Position numbers and translations under genes: made by a program. A DNA stretch of 64,000 bases from Mycolicibacterium anyangense (GTDB lineage Bacteria > Actinomycetota > Actinomycetes > Mycobacteriales > Mycobacteriaceae): NCBI RefSeq assembly GCF_010731855.1, contig NZ_AP022620.1:1736001-1800000 (forward strand). Reading direction: 5' to 3'. Position 1 is the first letter of the stretch; each line of letters starts with the position of its first letter. Below, in pieces: positions 50,778 through 61,307 of the stretch. The notes beneath the pieces were generated by a model, which was not told where the DNA came from, ran no database searches, and saw only the letters and a list, made by a program, of their open reading frames with translations.

Positions 50778-53552
50778 CTACCCGCTATCAACAGCAACGA
50801 CGCCGCGCCGGACGTCGTCGATGGCGCGTTTCGCGGCGCTGCGCAGCGCGGCCTCGGGTCCGGCGTTGCGAACCTGGTCGAGCAGGTCGAGCACCTGGCG
50901 ACACCAGCGCACGAAATCCCCCGCCGACATCGGTGAGCCGGTGCCCGCGATATCGGAGGCATCGAGCGCGGCGGCCAGGTTGCCGGTGGTGGCCCAGCGG
51001 TACACCGCCGCGACGAATCCCTCGTCGGGTTCCCGCGACGGGCTGATCCGGTGCCGGTTCTCGTCCGAGCGCAACTGCCCGGACAACCTGCGGGTCTCCA
51101 CCAGGGCCCGGCGCACCGCGGGCGTCGGCATGTCGACGGCCTGGGTGGGGCCGTCCCCGCCGCGGGATTCGTAGACCATGGCCGAGAGCACCGCGGCCAA
51201 CTCGGCGGGTTGCAGCGTGTTCCACACGCCCTTGCGCAGGCACTCGGCCACCAGCAGGTCGCTCTCGCTGTAGATCCGGGCCAGCAATCTGCCGTCTGCG
51301 GTCACCCGTGGGTCTTGCGCACTGTCAATAAATCCGCGCTCGGTCAGCAGCCCCACGATCCGGTCGAACGTGCGCGCCAGGGAATGGGTGGCCGCGTTGA
51401 CCTTCTTGCGGATCTGCTCGTTGTCACGCTCCACCCGTAGATAGCGCTCGCCGATGCGAACCTTGGCCTCGCGGTCGGCGAGTCGATGCACCGGGTGGTT
51501 GCGCATCTGCTCACGCAGCGCGATCAGTTCCGGGTCGATATCGGGATCCTCACCGCCGCCGCGCCGCCGCCGGCCTGGCGGGACCACCAGGCCCGCCGCC
51601 GCCGACCGCAGGGCAGACGCCAGGTCGCGGCGTACCCGCGGCTGGCGGTGCTCCACCCGTTTGGGCAGCGACATCGAGCCGATCGGGGCAGCGGCCGACG
51701 GGTAATCGGACGAGGAAATCCTTCCCGCCCAACGATCTTCGGTCAGCACCAGCGGGCGGGGGTCGTCGGCGTCGTTGGCCGCCTCGAGCACCACGGCCAG
51801 CCCCCCGCGCCGGCCCTGGGTGATGTTGATGATGTCGCCGCGGCGCAGCGCGGCCAGCGAATCGTTGGCCACCTGCCTGCGCTGCAGCCGAGATGCCCGG
51901 GACTGGGCGCGTTCCCGCTCGCTGATCCGGGCGCGCAATCGCACGTAATCGAGGACGGCGGGTTCCGGAACCGGCTTGGCGCGCCGGTCCCAATCCAGTT
52001 CAGCCGCAATGCCGTCGAGCATCTTCTCGCCGCGCTCCAGCCCGCGCACCATCCCGACCACCGAACGGTCGGCCTGGTACTGGGCGAACGACCGCTCGAG
52101 AAGCTGGCGAGCCTGTTCCGGACCCATCTGACTCACCAGGTTGATGGTCATGTTGTAGGACGGCGCGAACGAACTCTTCAACGGGAAGGTACGGGTCGAG
52201 GCGAGACCGGCGACTTCGGCCGGCTCGACATCCGGGGTCCACAGGACGACGGCGTGGCCCTCCACGTCGATCCCGCGGCGCCCGGCCCGCCCGGTCAGCT
52301 GGGTGTACTCCCCCGGCGTGAGCGGCATGTGCTGCTCACCGTTGAACTTGACCAGCTTCTCCAGCACGACGGTGCGGGCGGGCATGTTGATGCCCAACGC
52401 CAGGGTCTCGGTGGCGAAGACCGCCTTGACCAGGCCAGCGGTGAAGAGCTCCTCCACGGTGTGCCGGAAGATCGGCAGCATGCCGGCGTGGTGGGCGGCC
52501 AGGCCGCGCAGCAGACCTTCACGCCATTCGTAGTAGTCCAGGACGGCGAGGTCAGCCTCGGCCAGGTCGGCGCAGCGCCGGTCGACGATCTCGGCGATCC
52601 TGGCCCGATCGGCGTCGGTGGTCAGCCGCAGCGGACTGCGCAGGCATTGTTTGACGGCGGCGTCGCAGCCGGCCCGGGAGAAGATGAAGGTGATTGCCGG
52701 CAGCAGACCCTCGCGGTCCAGGGCGGCGATGACCTCCGGCCGGGCCGGCGGCCGGTGCAGGCCCGGGCCGGCGCCGGGGCGGCCCCGACCGCGGTGCCTC
52801 GGCTGCCAGTCGGCCAAGCGGTCCGCCTCGCGCCGGTGGGCGATGTGCCGGATCAGCTCGGGGTCGACGAGATGCTGTTTGCCGCCGGCGCCCTTATGGC
52901 CCGAGTAGTCGAAGAGATCGAACAGCCGCTTGCCCACCAGGACGTGCTGCCACAGCGGCACCGGCCGGTGCTCGTCGACGACGACGGTGGTGTCACCGCG
53001 CACCGTCTGGATCCAGCCGCCGAACTCCTCGGCGTTGCTGACCGTCGCCGACAGGCTGACCAGGCGCACGTCCTCGGGCAGATGCAGGATGACCTCTTCC
53101 CACACCGCACCGCGCATCCGGTCGGCCAGGAAGTGCACCTCGTCCATGACGACAAAGGACAGCGCGCGCAATGCTTCACTACCGGCGTAGAGCATGTTGC
53201 GCAGTACCTCGGTGGTCATCACCACCACCGGCGCGTCACCATTGACCGACTGGTCACCTGTGAGCAGGCCGATGCGCTCCGGCCCATACCGGGCCACCAA
53301 GTCGTTGTGCTTCTGATTGCTCAACGCCTTGATGGGCGTGGTGTAGAAGCACTTTCGCCCCGCGGCCAGAGCGAGATGGACGGCGAACTCGCCCACGACG
53401 GTCTTACCCGCACCGGTGGGCGCACAGACCAGCACGCCGTGACCGCGTTCGAGAGCCTCACACGCCTGGATCTGGAACGGGTCGAGCCGAAACGTCAGCA
53501 GCTCGGCGAACTCGGCGAGGCCGGTCCCCGGGGACTCAGGTGATGTCGTCAT
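50778..53552 (-). CDS. helY: Ski2-like DEAD/DEAH-box helicase HelY
   Basis: The 924-residue helicase has Walker A APTGAGKT (44-51), the DEVH box (137-140), motif [18 protein letters not shown] and motif [14 protein letters not shown]. The long C-terminal half has the Ski2/Mtr4-type helical and wing elements. It is the actinobacterial HelY, an ATP-dependent RNA (or DNA) helicase of the Ski2 family thought to act in RNA metabolism. The ATG at 53552 lies 17 bp inside the end of tatC, suggesting coupled expression in a tatA-tatC-helY unit. Confidence 0.95.
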   Translation of the reverse strand: MTTSPESPGTGLAEFAELLTFRLDPFQIQACEALERGHGVLVCAPTGAGKTVVGEFAVHLALAAGRKCFYTTPIKALSNQKHNDLVARYGPERIGLLTGDQSVNGDAPVVVMTTEVLRNMLYAGSEALRALSFVVMDEVHFLADRMRGAVWEEVILHLPEDVRLVSLSATVSNAEEFGGWIQTVRGDTTVVVDEHRPVPLWQHVLVGKRLFDLFDYSGHKGAGGKQHLVDPELIRHIAHRREADRLADWQPRHRGRGRPGAGPGLHRPPARPEVIAALDREGLLPAITFIFSRAGCDAAVKQCLRSPLRLTTDADRARIAEIVDRRCADLAEADLAVLDYYEWREGLLRGLAAHHAGMLPIFRHTVEELFTAGLVKAVFATETLALGINMPARTVVLEKLVKFNGEQHMPLTPGEYTQLTGRAGRRGIDVEGHAVVLWTPDVEPAEVAGLASTRTFPLKSSFAPSYNMTINLVSQMGPEQARQLLERSFAQYQADRSVVGMVRGLERGEKMLDGIAAELDWDRRAKPVPEPAVLDYVRLRARISERERAQSRASRLQRRQVANDSLAALRRGDIINITQGRRGGLAVVLEAANDADDPRPLVLTEDRWAGRISSSDYPSAAAPIGSMSLPKRVEHRQPRVRRDLASALRSAAAGLVVPPGRRRRGGGEDPDIDPELIALREQMRNHPVHRLADREAKVRIGERYLRVERDNEQIRKKVNAATHSLARTFDRIVGLLTERGFIDSAQDPRVTADGRLLARIYSESDLLVAECLRKGVWNTLQPAELAAVLSAMVYESRGGDGPTQAVDMPTPAVRRALVETRRLSGQLRSDENRHRISPSREPDEGFVAAVYRWATTGNLAAALDASDIAGTGSPMSAGDFVRWCRQVLDLLDQVRNAGPEAALRSAAKRAIDDVRRGVVAVDSG

Positions 53553-54477
53553 GCTGCGCCCCGAGCTGTGCGGGTGCGGCCACCGGCTCCGGGGCCTCGA
53601 TGGGCGCGGCCTGGTCATCGGGAATCGCCGCCGCCGCGGCGGCTTCGCGTTTGGCCTTGCGCCGGTCGTGGAATCGGGTGACCTGGATGGCCAGCTCCAT
53701 CAGCAACGACAACGCCAGACCCAGGGCCAGCATCGAGAACGGATCGGAGCCCGGCGTGGCGAAGGCGGCGAAGACGAACACCCCGAAGATCAGACCGCGC
53801 CGCCATGTCCTGAGCTTCTCGTAGTGCAGCACACCGACCACGTTCAGCATGATGATCAGCAGCGGGAATTCGAAACTGACACCGAACACCAGCAGCAGAT
53901 TGATCAGGAACCCGAAGTACCGGTCACCGGAGAGCGCGGTGACCTGGACGTCGTTGCCGACGGTGAGCAGGAAGTGCAGTGCCTTCGACAGCACGATGTA
54001 GGCCAGCACGGCACCGGCGACGAACAGCACCGCGGCCACCGTGACGAACGCGGCGGCGAAGCGGCGCTCGTTCTTGTACAGCCCGGGGGTGATGAACGAC
54101 CACAGCTGGTGCAGCCAGACCGGGCAGGCCAGCACGATGCCCGCCGTCATGCCGACCTTGAGCCGCAGCATGAACTGGTCGAACGGCGCGGTGGCCAGCA
54201 GCCGGCACCCGCCGTCGGCACTGATGTCGGCACGCGCCGAGGGCGGCAGCGAGCAGTACGGTTCGCGCAACCACTCACCCAGGCTTTCCACGCCGAAGAA
54301 GCCATGGCTGTACCAGATGAAACCGAAGATCGTGGTGACGGCGACGGCACCCATCGAGATGAGCAGGCGGGTCCGAAGCTCGCGGATGTGGTCGACGAGG
54401 GACATGGTCCCGTCGGGATTGGTGCGGCTTCGACGCTGTCGCGGATCGAGCCGCGACATGAACTTAGGAGTGCGCAC
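53536..54477 (-). CDS. tatC: Sec-independent protein translocase TatC
   Basis: The 313-residue protein has six membrane helices and the TatC hallmarks: [15 protein letters not shown] at the cytoplasmic N-terminus (with the Glu that meets the twin-arginine signal), the periplasmic loop with two cysteines ([20 protein letters not shown], split), and [14 protein letters not shown]. TatC recognises twin-arginine signal peptides and opens the folded-protein export channel with TatA. A charged tail follows the last helix ([14 protein letters not shown]). It lies 45 bp downstream of tatA. Confidence 0.97.
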   Translation of the reverse strand: MRTPKFMSRLDPRQRRSRTNPDGTMSLVDHIRELRTRLLISMGAVAVTTIFGFIWYSHGFFGVESLGEWLREPYCSLPPSARADISADGGCRLLATAPFDQFMLRLKVGMTAGIVLACPVWLHQLWSFITPGLYKNERRFAAAFVTVAAVLFVAGAVLAYIVLSKALHFLLTVGNDVQVTALSGDRYFGFLINLLLVFGVSFEFPLLIIMLNVVGVLHYEKLRTWRRGLIFGVFVFAAFATPGSDPFSMLALGLALSLLMELAIQVTRFHDRRKAKREAAAAAAIPDDQAAPIEAPEPVAAPAQLGAQHDDIT

Positions 54478-54522
54478 GGCAGCGTCTGACTACGGGCGCC
54501 GGGGCGCCGGATCGCGGTCGGT

Positions 54523-54798
54523 TCAGGCCGGTCGGGCGTCGGTCGGGTTCGGCGCGGGCGGCGGCGTCACCGGAGCTTCGACGCGCTCGGACTGCACGTG
54601 AGTGGCAGGCTGCGCGGGCGCGACCGGGGTCTCCGCCTTGCTCTCGTTCTGCAGTTCCTTGACCTCGGACTTGAAGATGCGCATGGACTTGCCCAGCGAG
54701 CGCGCAGCATCAGGCAACCGCTTCGACCCGAAAAGCAGCACGACCACGGCGATAAGGATCAGCCAGTGCCACGGTTGTAGAGCACCCAATTTGGTCAC
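54523..54798 (-). CDS. tatA: Sec-independent protein translocase TatA
   Basis: The 91-residue protein has one short membrane helix, [20 protein letters not shown], the FG-hinge that is diagnostic for TatA/B, an amphipathic helix ([17 protein letters not shown]) and a disordered Pro/Ala tail. TatA assembles into the export pore with TatC. It begins the tatA-tatC-helY group. Confidence 0.95.
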   Translation of the reverse strand: MTKLGALQPWHWLILIAVVVLLFGSKRLPDAARSLGKSMRIFKSEVKELQNESKAETPVAPAQPATHVQSERVEAPVTPPPAPNPTDARPA

Positions 54799-54855
54799 CT
54801 CCAGATGTCTGTTCGATGCTACCCCACCTGCCCCGCCGCGAGGTGGGCCGCGGAT

Positions 54856-55827
54856 TCAGCCGGTCAGCTCACGGTAGGCCGCCAGGGCCGCGTTCGCCGC
54901 CTCGGTCACCCGTGCCACCAGGGACTGCGGTTCCAACACCCGCACGTCCGGGCCGAAACCCAGGACCAGCCGCGTCATCCACTCGTCGGAGGCGTAGGTC
55001 ATCTGTGCCTCATAGGAACCGTCCGGCAGCTGCTTGCCGACCCGCATCGGGTAGTACTCGAGCATCCACGACGACGTCGGCGAGACCAGCAGGGTGGCCG
55101 ACGGCAGCGCCGGATCGGCGTCGAACAACGAGGTATCCGGCGGGGCCTGCAGTGCCGGCTCCGGTGGTGCGGCGGGTTCGTCGAGCACGTGCGCGTCGAC
55201 GATGCGGTCGAAGCGGAACAGCCGCACCCCGTCGGCTTCGCGCGACCACGCCTCCAGGTAGCTGTGGTCGGCCACCAGAACCACCCGGATCGGGTCGACG
55301 ATCCGGGTGGACAACATGTCCCGGGACGCCGAGTAGTACTCGATGCTCAGCGCGCGGCCGCCACGGACGGCCGAGCGCACCGCGGCGGCGGCGTCGCTCT
55401 CGATCGGCGCCTGTTCGTCGACGGCGGCCGCGGCATGGGTCTGATCGTGACCGATGGTGCCCGCGGCGGATTCGATCTTGGCGATGGCGCTGCGCGCCGC
55501 CTCGGGGTCGACGACGCCCGGGATGTCGACCAGGGCGCGCAGCGCGACGAGAAGGCCGGTGGCTTCCGGTGAGGTGAGCCGCAGCGGTGCGTCGACACCG
55601 GCGGTGAAGGTCACGTTGATGGTGTCGCCGGAGAACTCGAAGTCGATCAGGTCACCGGGCCCGTAACCGGGCAACCCGCACATCCACAGCTGGTCCAGGT
55701 CCTGCTGCAGCTGCTTGCGGGTAACACCGAGATCCGCGGCGGCCTCGGCATAGGTGACCTGCGGGTTGGCCTTGAGGTACGGCACCATGTTGAGCAGCCG
55801 CACCAGGCGGGTGGAGACGGGAGTCAC
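54856..55827 (-). CDS. pafC: WYL-domain transcriptional activator PafC
   Basis: The 323-residue protein has an N-terminal winged helix (TRLVRLLNMVPYLKANPQ, YAEAAADLGVTRKQLQQDL) and a central WYL domain (LSIEYYSASRD, VVLVADHSYLEAWSREADGVR split), followed by the WCX extension. With PafB it forms the heteromeric activator that turns on most mycobacterial DNA-damage genes independently of LexA, through -10/upstream elements of the RecA-NDp type. The start overlaps the pafB stop by 4 bp. Confidence 0.95.
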   Translation of the reverse strand: MTPVSTRLVRLLNMVPYLKANPQVTYAEAAADLGVTRKQLQQDLDQLWMCGLPGYGPGDLIDFEFSGDTINVTFTAGVDAPLRLTSPEATGLLVALRALVDIPGVVDPEAARSAIAKIESAAGTIGHDQTHAAAAVDEQAPIESDAAAAVRSAVRGGRALSIEYYSASRDMLSTRIVDPIRVVLVADHSYLEAWSREADGVRLFRFDRIVDAHVLDEPAAPPEPALQAPPDTSLFDADPALPSATLLVSPTSSWMLEYYPMRVGKQLPDGSYEAQMTYASDEWMTRLVLGFGPDVRVLEPQSLVARVTEAANAALAAYRELTG

Positions 55828-56810
55828 GCGCGATCCGCCTTCGCCGTCAGTCGTGCCACCACGTCCTCGCGGAGGGCGGCCGGCTCGAGTACCAGGGCGT
55901 CGGCCCCGTATCCGGCGATCTCCCGGGCCAGCCGGTCCCGGGTGCCGAGGTCGAGTTCGAGGACCTCACCGGCACGCCCGCCGATGGTCCGCGGCCCCGT
56001 CGACGACCCGGCCCGGCGCAGCGCGGTGGCCCGGCCGTCGGCCACCCAGACCGTGGCCTTCAGTCCGGAGGGGGCCTCGCCGATCGCCCTCTCGACAATG
56101 GCGCGCAGATCGACGCCGTCGGGCCGGACGACCGATCCGGGCGGTCCGACGGTGTCGATATCGGCGCCGATCCGGGACAGCCGGAACGTGCGGGTGGCGT
56201 CGCGGTCCCGGTCATGCCCGACCAGATACCAGCGTCCCCGGGCGGTGACCACACCCCACGGTTCGACCGTGCGCACCGCGTAGGGCTCGGTCGGGAGCGG
56301 CCGGTGCCGGAACCGTACCGGCTGCCCGGAATTGATGGCGGACAACAGGATTCCCAGGACATCCTCGGTGCCGCGCAGACCGGCCGGGCCGGCCGCGGTG
56401 GTGATCGCGACCGCCGCATCGGGGTCGACGTCCACACCGGCGGCCCGCAATTTCAGCAGGGCGCCCTGGGTTGCGGTGATCAACTCGGGCGACTCCCACA
56501 GCTGAACCGCGACGGCGACGGCCGCGGCCTCTTCGGCGGTGAGTTCGATGTCGGGCAGCGCGTAGGCATTGCGATTGATCCGGTAGCCCTCGGCGGGGTC
56601 GAATGCGGAGACCCGTCCGGTCTCCAACGGGATGCCGAGGTCGCGCAATTCGTTCTTGTCGCGCTCGAACATCCGGGAGAACGCCTCGTCGCTGGGGCTG
56701 TCGGCATATCCAGCGACGCTCTCGCGGATCCGTTCGGCGGTGATGTAGCCATGCGTGGACAGCAGGGCGATGACGAGATTCATCAGCCGCTCGACCTTGG
56801 ATGTCGCCAC
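55824..56810 (-). CDS. pafB: WYL-domain transcriptional activator PafB
   Basis: The 328-residue partner of PafC has the same plan: an N-terminal HTH (VERLMNLVIALLSTHGYITAERI split as VERLMNLVIALL and GYITAERIRESV), a WYL domain (GQPVRFRHRP, GRWYLVGHDRDRDATRTFRL) and the WCX end. It needs PafC for activity. Unlike the compact pafA-pafB-pafC order of M. tuberculosis, a 277-bp gap with its own promoter-like sequence separates it from pafA here. Confidence 0.95.
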   Translation of the reverse strand: MATSKVERLMNLVIALLSTHGYITAERIRESVAGYADSPSDEAFSRMFERDKNELRDLGIPLETGRVSAFDPAEGYRINRNAYALPDIELTAEEAAAVAVAVQLWESPELITATQGALLKLRAAGVDVDPDAAVAITTAAGPAGLRGTEDVLGILLSAINSGQPVRFRHRPLPTEPYAVRTVEPWGVVTARGRWYLVGHDRDRDATRTFRLSRIGADIDTVGPPGSVVRPDGVDLRAIVERAIGEAPSGLKATVWVADGRATALRRAGSSTGPRTIGGRAGEVLELDLGTRDRLAREIAGYGADALVLEPAALREDVVARLTAKADRA

Positions 56811-56910
56811 TCGCCCAACCTTAGCGGGAAACGGCCGGTCAGCAGTGCGGCGCGCGGACCACCGCAGTCACAGGAGCCACAGCAGCCCCTGGCGGCGCGG
56901 ACGATACCGG

Positions 56911-57041
56911 TGCCCGCCTTCCAGCGACTCTGGCGCCCTGGGCCGGGTTGGTCCGCACTCGACCGCAAGAGTCGCTGGAAGGCGGGCAACGGTAGTGGCA
57001 CTTTGGGGCGGTGACAGTTGGGGCGCCGGTGACAGTTGGGG
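56911..57041 (-). promoter_or_regulatory. Long inverted repeat and candidate promoter between pafA and pafB
   Basis: The 277-bp gap (56811-57087) holds a perfect 21-bp inverted repeat with a 36-bp spacer: arms 56911-56931 and 56968-56988, core CCTTCCAGCGACTC. Beside it CGGTGACAGTTGGGG occurs twice, at 57009-57023 and 57027-57041. On the minus strand CTGTCA (in the first of these), 17 bp and TACCGT (56989-56994) form a sigma-A promoter for pafBC whose transcript would begin inside the right arm and so open with a stable stem-loop. Confidence 0.5.
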
Positions 57042-57087
57042 TGGGTGGCACAGCCGCGACGAGCTGTAGGTCCCGGCCGCGGGCGAC

Positions 57088-58446
57088 CTACATGCTGGCG
57101 ATGAGCCGCTTCACCCGCTCGTCGACCGACCGGAACGGATCCTTGCACAGCACCGTGCGCTGGGCCTGGTCGTTCAGCTTGAGATGCACCCAGTCGACGG
57201 TGAAGTCCCGGCCGGCCTCCTGCGCCGCGCTGATGAACTCACCGCGCAGCTTGGCCCGGGTGGTCTGCGGCGGGGTGTCGACGGCGGCTTCGATCTCCTC
57301 GTCGGTGGTGATCCGGGCCGCCAGGCCCTTGCGCTGCAGCAGGTCGAAGACGCCGCGGCCGCGCTTGATGTCGTGGTAGGCCAGATCGAGCTGACTGATC
57401 TTCGGGTCGGACAGCTCCATGTTGTAGCGGTCCTGATAGCGCTGGAACAGCTTGCGCTTGATCACCCAGTCGATCTCGGTGTCCACCTTGGCGAAGTCCT
57501 GGCTCTCCACCGCGTCGAGCTGACGGCCCCACAGGTCGATCACCTGGTCGATCTGAGTATTGGGCTCGCGCGTCTGCAGGTATTCCACTGCGCGGGTGAA
57601 GTACTCGCGCTGGATGTCCAGGGCGCTGGCTTGCCGCCCGCCCGCCAGCCGCACCGGTCGACGGCCGGTGAGGTCATGGCTGACCTCGCGGATGGCCCGA
57701 ATCGGGTTGTCCAGTGAGAAGTCCCGGAACGCCACCCCGGCCTCGATCATCTCCAGCACCAGCGACGCCGTGCCCACCTTGAGCATGGTGGTGGCCTCGC
57801 ACATGTTGGAGTCACCGACGATCACGTGCAGCCGACGGTATTTCTCGGCATCGGCGTGCGGCTCGTCACGGGTGTTGATGATGGGACGCGAGCGGGTCGT
57901 GGCGCTGGAGACACCTTCCCAGATGTGCTCGGCGCGCTGCGACAGGCAGAAAGTCGCCGCCTTTGGCGTCTGCAGCACCTTGCCCGCCCCGCAGATGAGC
58001 TGACGGGTCACCAGGAACGGCAGCAGCACGTCGGAGATCCGGGAGAATTCCCCGGCCCGCACGATCAGGTAGTTCTCGTGGCAACCGTAGGAGTTGCCCG
58101 CCGAGTCGGTGTTGTTCTTGAACAGGTAGATGTCGCCGCCGATGCCCTCGTCGGCCAGCCGCTGCTCGGCATCGATGAGCAGGTCTTCGAGCACCCGCTC
58201 GCCGGCGCGGTCATGAGTGACCAGCTGCACCAGGTTGTCGCATTCGGCGGTGGCGTACTCCGGATGACTGCCGACATCCAGGTAGAGGCGCGCGCCGTTG
58301 CGCAGGAATACGTTCGAGCTGCGGCCCCACGACACCACCCGACGGAACAGATACCGGGCGACCTCGTCCGGACTGAGCCGACGATGGCCGTGGAACGTGC
58401 AGGTGACACCGAATTCCGTTTCGATGCCCATGATCCTTCGCTGCAC
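57088..58446 (-). CDS. pafA: Pup--protein ligase
   Basis: PafA activates the C-terminal glutamate of Pup with ATP and joins it to substrate lysines. The 452-residue protein, the same length as in M. tuberculosis, has the Mg-ATP glutamates in MGIETEFGV (Glu9, Glu11), the catalytic Asp57 in [15 protein letters not shown] and the nucleotide region [18 protein letters not shown] (split). TACGCT at 58454-58459 ends seven bases before the GTG at 58446, so this start is preferred over the ATG at 58470. Confidence 0.97.
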   Translation of the reverse strand: MQRRIMGIETEFGVTCTFHGHRRLSPDEVARYLFRRVVSWGRSSNVFLRNGARLYLDVGSHPEYATAECDNLVQLVTHDRAGERVLEDLLIDAEQRLADEGIGGDIYLFKNNTDSAGNSYGCHENYLIVRAGEFSRISDVLLPFLVTRQLICGAGKVLQTPKAATFCLSQRAEHIWEGVSSATTRSRPIINTRDEPHADAEKYRRLHVIVGDSNMCEATTMLKVGTASLVLEMIEAGVAFRDFSLDNPIRAIREVSHDLTGRRPVRLAGGRQASALDIQREYFTRAVEYLQTREPNTQIDQVIDLWGRQLDAVESQDFAKVDTEIDWVIKRKLFQRYQDRYNMELSDPKISQLDLAYHDIKRGRGVFDLLQRKGLAARITTDEEIEAAVDTPPQTTRAKLRGEFISAAQEAGRDFTVDWVHLKLNDQAQRTVLCKDPFRSVDERVKRLIASM

Positions 58447-58453
58447 ACCATCG

Positions 58454-58459
58454 AGCGTA
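58454..58459 (-). promoter_or_regulatory. -10 box (TACGCT), near-leaderless pafA
   Basis: On the minus strand TACGCT is followed by seven bases and the pafA GTG (58446). Confidence 0.5.
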
Positions 58460-58573
58460 CTGGTTGTCATGCGGTTGCGGTGCGCAAGCCGTCAGCCAAA
58501 CCTGCTCGGGTCGATGCGGATTGCCCTGTGGATCGCCGAAAACCTCCGCGACCGGCTGGTGTGAGCATGAGCC

Positions 58574-58846
58574 ATGCCCACCTCCGTCGGCCTCGACGCC
58601 ACCGCACTGGCAGCCTTGGCCGACCGGGTTGCGCATTGCGCGACGGCACTGTCGGAGCTGTCCATCGCCGAGGTCAGCGGACTGACCGGTTCGGCCCTCG
58701 CCGCCTCGGCCGCGCCCCGGCGGGCCACCGCTGAGGTGCATCGGCACGCGCAGACGGCAAACCGATGGGTGGCGGCAGCCCGGCGCTGCATCGACGAGTT
58801 CACCGCCGCCGAGCGGGACCACATCGAAGGCCTGCGGGTGCAGTGA
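58574..58846 (+). CDS. Type VII (ESX)-associated small helical protein
   Basis: The 90-residue Ala-rich protein is predicted to be two antiparallel helices (LDATALAALADRVAHCATAL and RHAQTANRWVAAARRCIDEF), like EspC-type or WXG100-like proteins, though no WXG turn is present. It overlaps the next gene, which has an N-terminal WXG-like domain, by GTGA. The pair therefore looks like a helical partner and its effector for type VII secretion. It lies between pafA and prcA. Confidence 0.6.
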   Translation: MPTSVGLDATALAALADRVAHCATALSELSIAEVSGLTGSALAASAAPRRATAEVHRHAQTANRWVAAARRCIDEFTAAERDHIEGLRVQ

Positions 58847-60543
58847 ACAGGCTGACCATCGCTCAGGCGGTGAGCTGGCAGCCCGAGCGGCTCACCGACC
58901 TCGCCGACGAATGGGACCGGGCCGCCGGGATGCTGCAGGGCCACGCCGACACACTCGACCAGGCGGCGCACACCACCTCGTGGGCGGGTTCGGCGGCGGA
59001 TGCCGCCCTATCGGCAGCCATACCCGCCGCCGCGGGACTTCGGCTGCTGTGCCGGGCGTTGATCCTGGCCGCTGCACAGGCACGCGACGGCGCGCTGACG
59101 CTGGCCGCAGCACGGGACCAGGTCCTGGGCGCACTTGCCGCGGCACAGGCGGAGGGTTGTTCGGTGAGCGAGGACGGCGCCGTTCGGGCGCCGTCGAGCC
59201 CCCCGGAGCTACTCGTGGCCTGCAGCGGCGGGTCACCGGCGGCGGCGATGACGATGCTCGACGCGCGATGCGCCGAACTGACCCGGCAGCTGCAGGACAG
59301 CCTGGACCGCCTCGGGGTGGCCGACACCGATGCGGCGCGAGCCATCGACGCAGCCTTCGACATCACGCCCGGGCCGGCTGCCGTCCGCCCCGCCGGTGTC
59401 GCGGGACCCGATGTGGGTGGCTGGCCCACGCTGAGCCAGGACCGGATCGCCGGCCAGCTCGCCACGCTGTCCCCTGCCGAGCGGACCGCACTGATCGAGC
59501 AACGCCCCCACGAGGTGGGCAATACCGATGGTGTGCCGTGGGAGATGAGGGTCGCCGCCAACCGCATCAACATCGCCACCGCGATCCTCGACCAGCGGCG
59601 CACCCTGGACCGCCCCGTCGAGGACAAGCTGCGCGCGGCCATCTCCCCCACCCTGAATCCCGCTGACGCCGAACGGCTCTGGGCGGTTCTGCACACCGAC
59701 CCGGTGATGCGCGATGCCGCGATCGCCGGTCACGACCGCGCCGCCGGCGCACGGATCGCCTACTACGAAACACTTCTCGCCGACATCCCCGACCCGCTGG
59801 ATCCGCAGCGGCGGATCCCCCGCCAGATCCTGGCTTTCGACCCGGACCGGGCATCGCTGATCGAACTGTCCGGTGACCTGTCCCGCGCCACCGCGATCGC
59901 CGTACTGGTACCCGGGCTCAACACCACGTTCGACGGCGCCGCCGACGACGTGGCGACCGCCCGACGGTTCGTGGCGGGCTCCGGTGGTGCGGTGGCGATG
60001 ATCAGCTATCTGGGCGGGCCGTTCCCGACCGGCCCGCTGCTCGCCGGGATTGCCGACGCTGCCGACCCGGGCTATGCGGTGGCGATGGCGCCGCGACTGG
60101 TGGCCTTCAGCGAAGATGTGGAACGCCGCGCCGGGGATGTCCCGGTGACGGTCATCGGGCATTCCTACGGCGGTTCGATCGTGGGCACCGCCGAGCGGAT
60201 GGGTCTGACCGCTGACCGGGTGCTCTACGTCGAGGCCGCCGGGGCCGGCGTCGGCGTGCACAGCCCGGCGGACTGGCACAACCGCAACCCGGATGTCCTG
60301 CGGTTCAGCATGACCGCGCCCGGGGATCTGATCAGTGCGGTACAAGGCATTCCGTTCGGGCCGCACGGTGCCGATCCCGACGAGATGCCCGGCGTCATAC
60401 CGCTGGCCGCCGGCCGACGACTCACCGGCTGGCCGATGATCGGACCGTCGACCCACAGCGACGTGCTCAACGAGCCCTCCGACGCGTGGCGCAACATCCT
60501 GGCGGTGATCACCGGCGACCGGGACCACATCCGGTTGGCCTAG
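58843..60543 (+). CDS. DUF1023 alpha/beta hydrolase with N-terminal WXG-like domain
   Basis: The 566-residue protein starts with a helical hairpin with a W-x-G turn ([12 protein letters not shown], Trp47-Gly49), the mark of type VII partners. A linker region follows, and from about residue 370 there is a DUF1023 alpha/beta hydrolase with [12 protein letters not shown], the nucleophile elbow [11 protein letters not shown] (Ser441) and a C-terminal His near GPSTHSDVL. Such fusions are seen among actinobacterial ESX-linked hydrolases; substrate unknown. The GTG at 58843 overlaps the preceding stop. It converges with prcA, overlapping by 4 bp. Confidence 0.8.
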   Translation: MNRLTIAQAVSWQPERLTDLADEWDRAAGMLQGHADTLDQAAHTTSWAGSAADAALSAAIPAAAGLRLLCRALILAAAQARDGALTLAAARDQVLGALAAAQAEGCSVSEDGAVRAPSSPPELLVACSGGSPAAAMTMLDARCAELTRQLQDSLDRLGVADTDAARAIDAAFDITPGPAAVRPAGVAGPDVGGWPTLSQDRIAGQLATLSPAERTALIEQRPHEVGNTDGVPWEMRVAANRINIATAILDQRRTLDRPVEDKLRAAISPTLNPADAERLWAVLHTDPVMRDAAIAGHDRAAGARIAYYETLLADIPDPLDPQRRIPRQILAFDPDRASLIELSGDLSRATAIAVLVPGLNTTFDGAADDVATARRFVAGSGGAVAMISYLGGPFPTGPLLAGIADAADPGYAVAMAPRLVAFSEDVERRAGDVPVTVIGHSYGGSIVGTAERMGLTADRVLYVEAAGAGVGVHSPADWHNRNPDVLRFSMTAPGDLISAVQGIPFGPHGADPDEMPGVIPLAAGRRLTGWPMIGPSTHSDVLNEPSDAWRNILAVITGDRDHIRLA

Positions 60544-61307
60544 TCGGCGGCGGCGTCCTGCTCAGCCGCAGATCCCGAATCAGCCTTGGGCAGAAGGGCT
60601 TCCAGCGCAGCACCGGTGATCCGGCGGAACGCCCGGCGCGGCCGCTTGGCGTCCAGGACCGCCACCTCCAGGGTGGACGGGCCCAACACCCGCGGCTCGG
60701 CAGGCGGGGTGGCGTTGGTGCTCGCACTCGAGATGCCAGCCCGCAGCGCGCCGACCGCGATCTTGACCGCACCGGCCAACTCGGCGTTCTCCGAGTAGGT
60801 CTCCTTGAGCGCGGCGATGATTGGGTCCGTGGTGCCGCCCATGACGACGAAATGCGGCTCGTCGGCGATCGACCCGTCGTAGGTGATCCGGTACAGCTCA
60901 GGAGCTTTCGTCTCGCCGTAGTGGGCCACCTCGGCCACGCACAACTCCACCTCGTAGGGCTTGGCCTGCTCGGTGAAGATGGTGCCCAGGGTCTGGGCGT
61001 AGACGTTGGCCAGCTGCCGGCCGGTGACGTCGCGGCGGTCATAGGCGTAGCCGCGGGTGTCGGCGAACTGGATGCCGCCGCGGCGCAGGTTGTCGAACTC
61101 GTTGAACCGGCCGACGGCCGCGAAGCCCACCCGGTCGTAGAGCTCGCTGACCTTCTGCAGTGACCGCGACGGGTTCTCAGCGACGAACAGCACGCCGGAG
61201 TCGTAGGTGAGTACGACGACGCTGCGCCCCCGGGAAATGCCCTTGCGCGCGAGCTCCGAACGCTCGCGCATCGCCTGTTCGGGCGAGATGAAATATGGGA
61301 AGCTCAC
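60540..61307 (-). CDS. prcA: 20S proteasome alpha subunit
   Basis: The 255-residue alpha subunit forms the outer rings and gate of the mycobacterial 20S proteasome. The N-terminal gating sequence begins [19 protein letters not shown] and is followed by [20 protein letters not shown] (split). The last residues are acidic and Ala-rich. The GTG start shares one base with the prcB stop, so the subunits are made in step. It lacks the catalytic Thr, as expected. Confidence 0.97.
   Translation of the reverse strand: MSFPYFISPEQAMRERSELARKGISRGRSVVVLTYDSGVLFVAENPSRSLQKVSELYDRVGFAAVGRFNEFDNLRRGGIQFADTRGYAYDRRDVTGRQLANVYAQTLGTIFTEQAKPYEVELCVAEVAHYGETKAPELYRITYDGSIADEPHFVVMGGTTDPIIAALKETYSENAELAGAVKIAVGALRAGISSASTNATPPAEPRVLGPSTLEVAVLDAKRPRRAFRRITGAALEALLPKADSGSAAEQDAAAD

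Noticed and set aside
51486..53543. 685-codon plus-strand open frame opposite helY
   Set aside because: Antisense of a conserved helicase.
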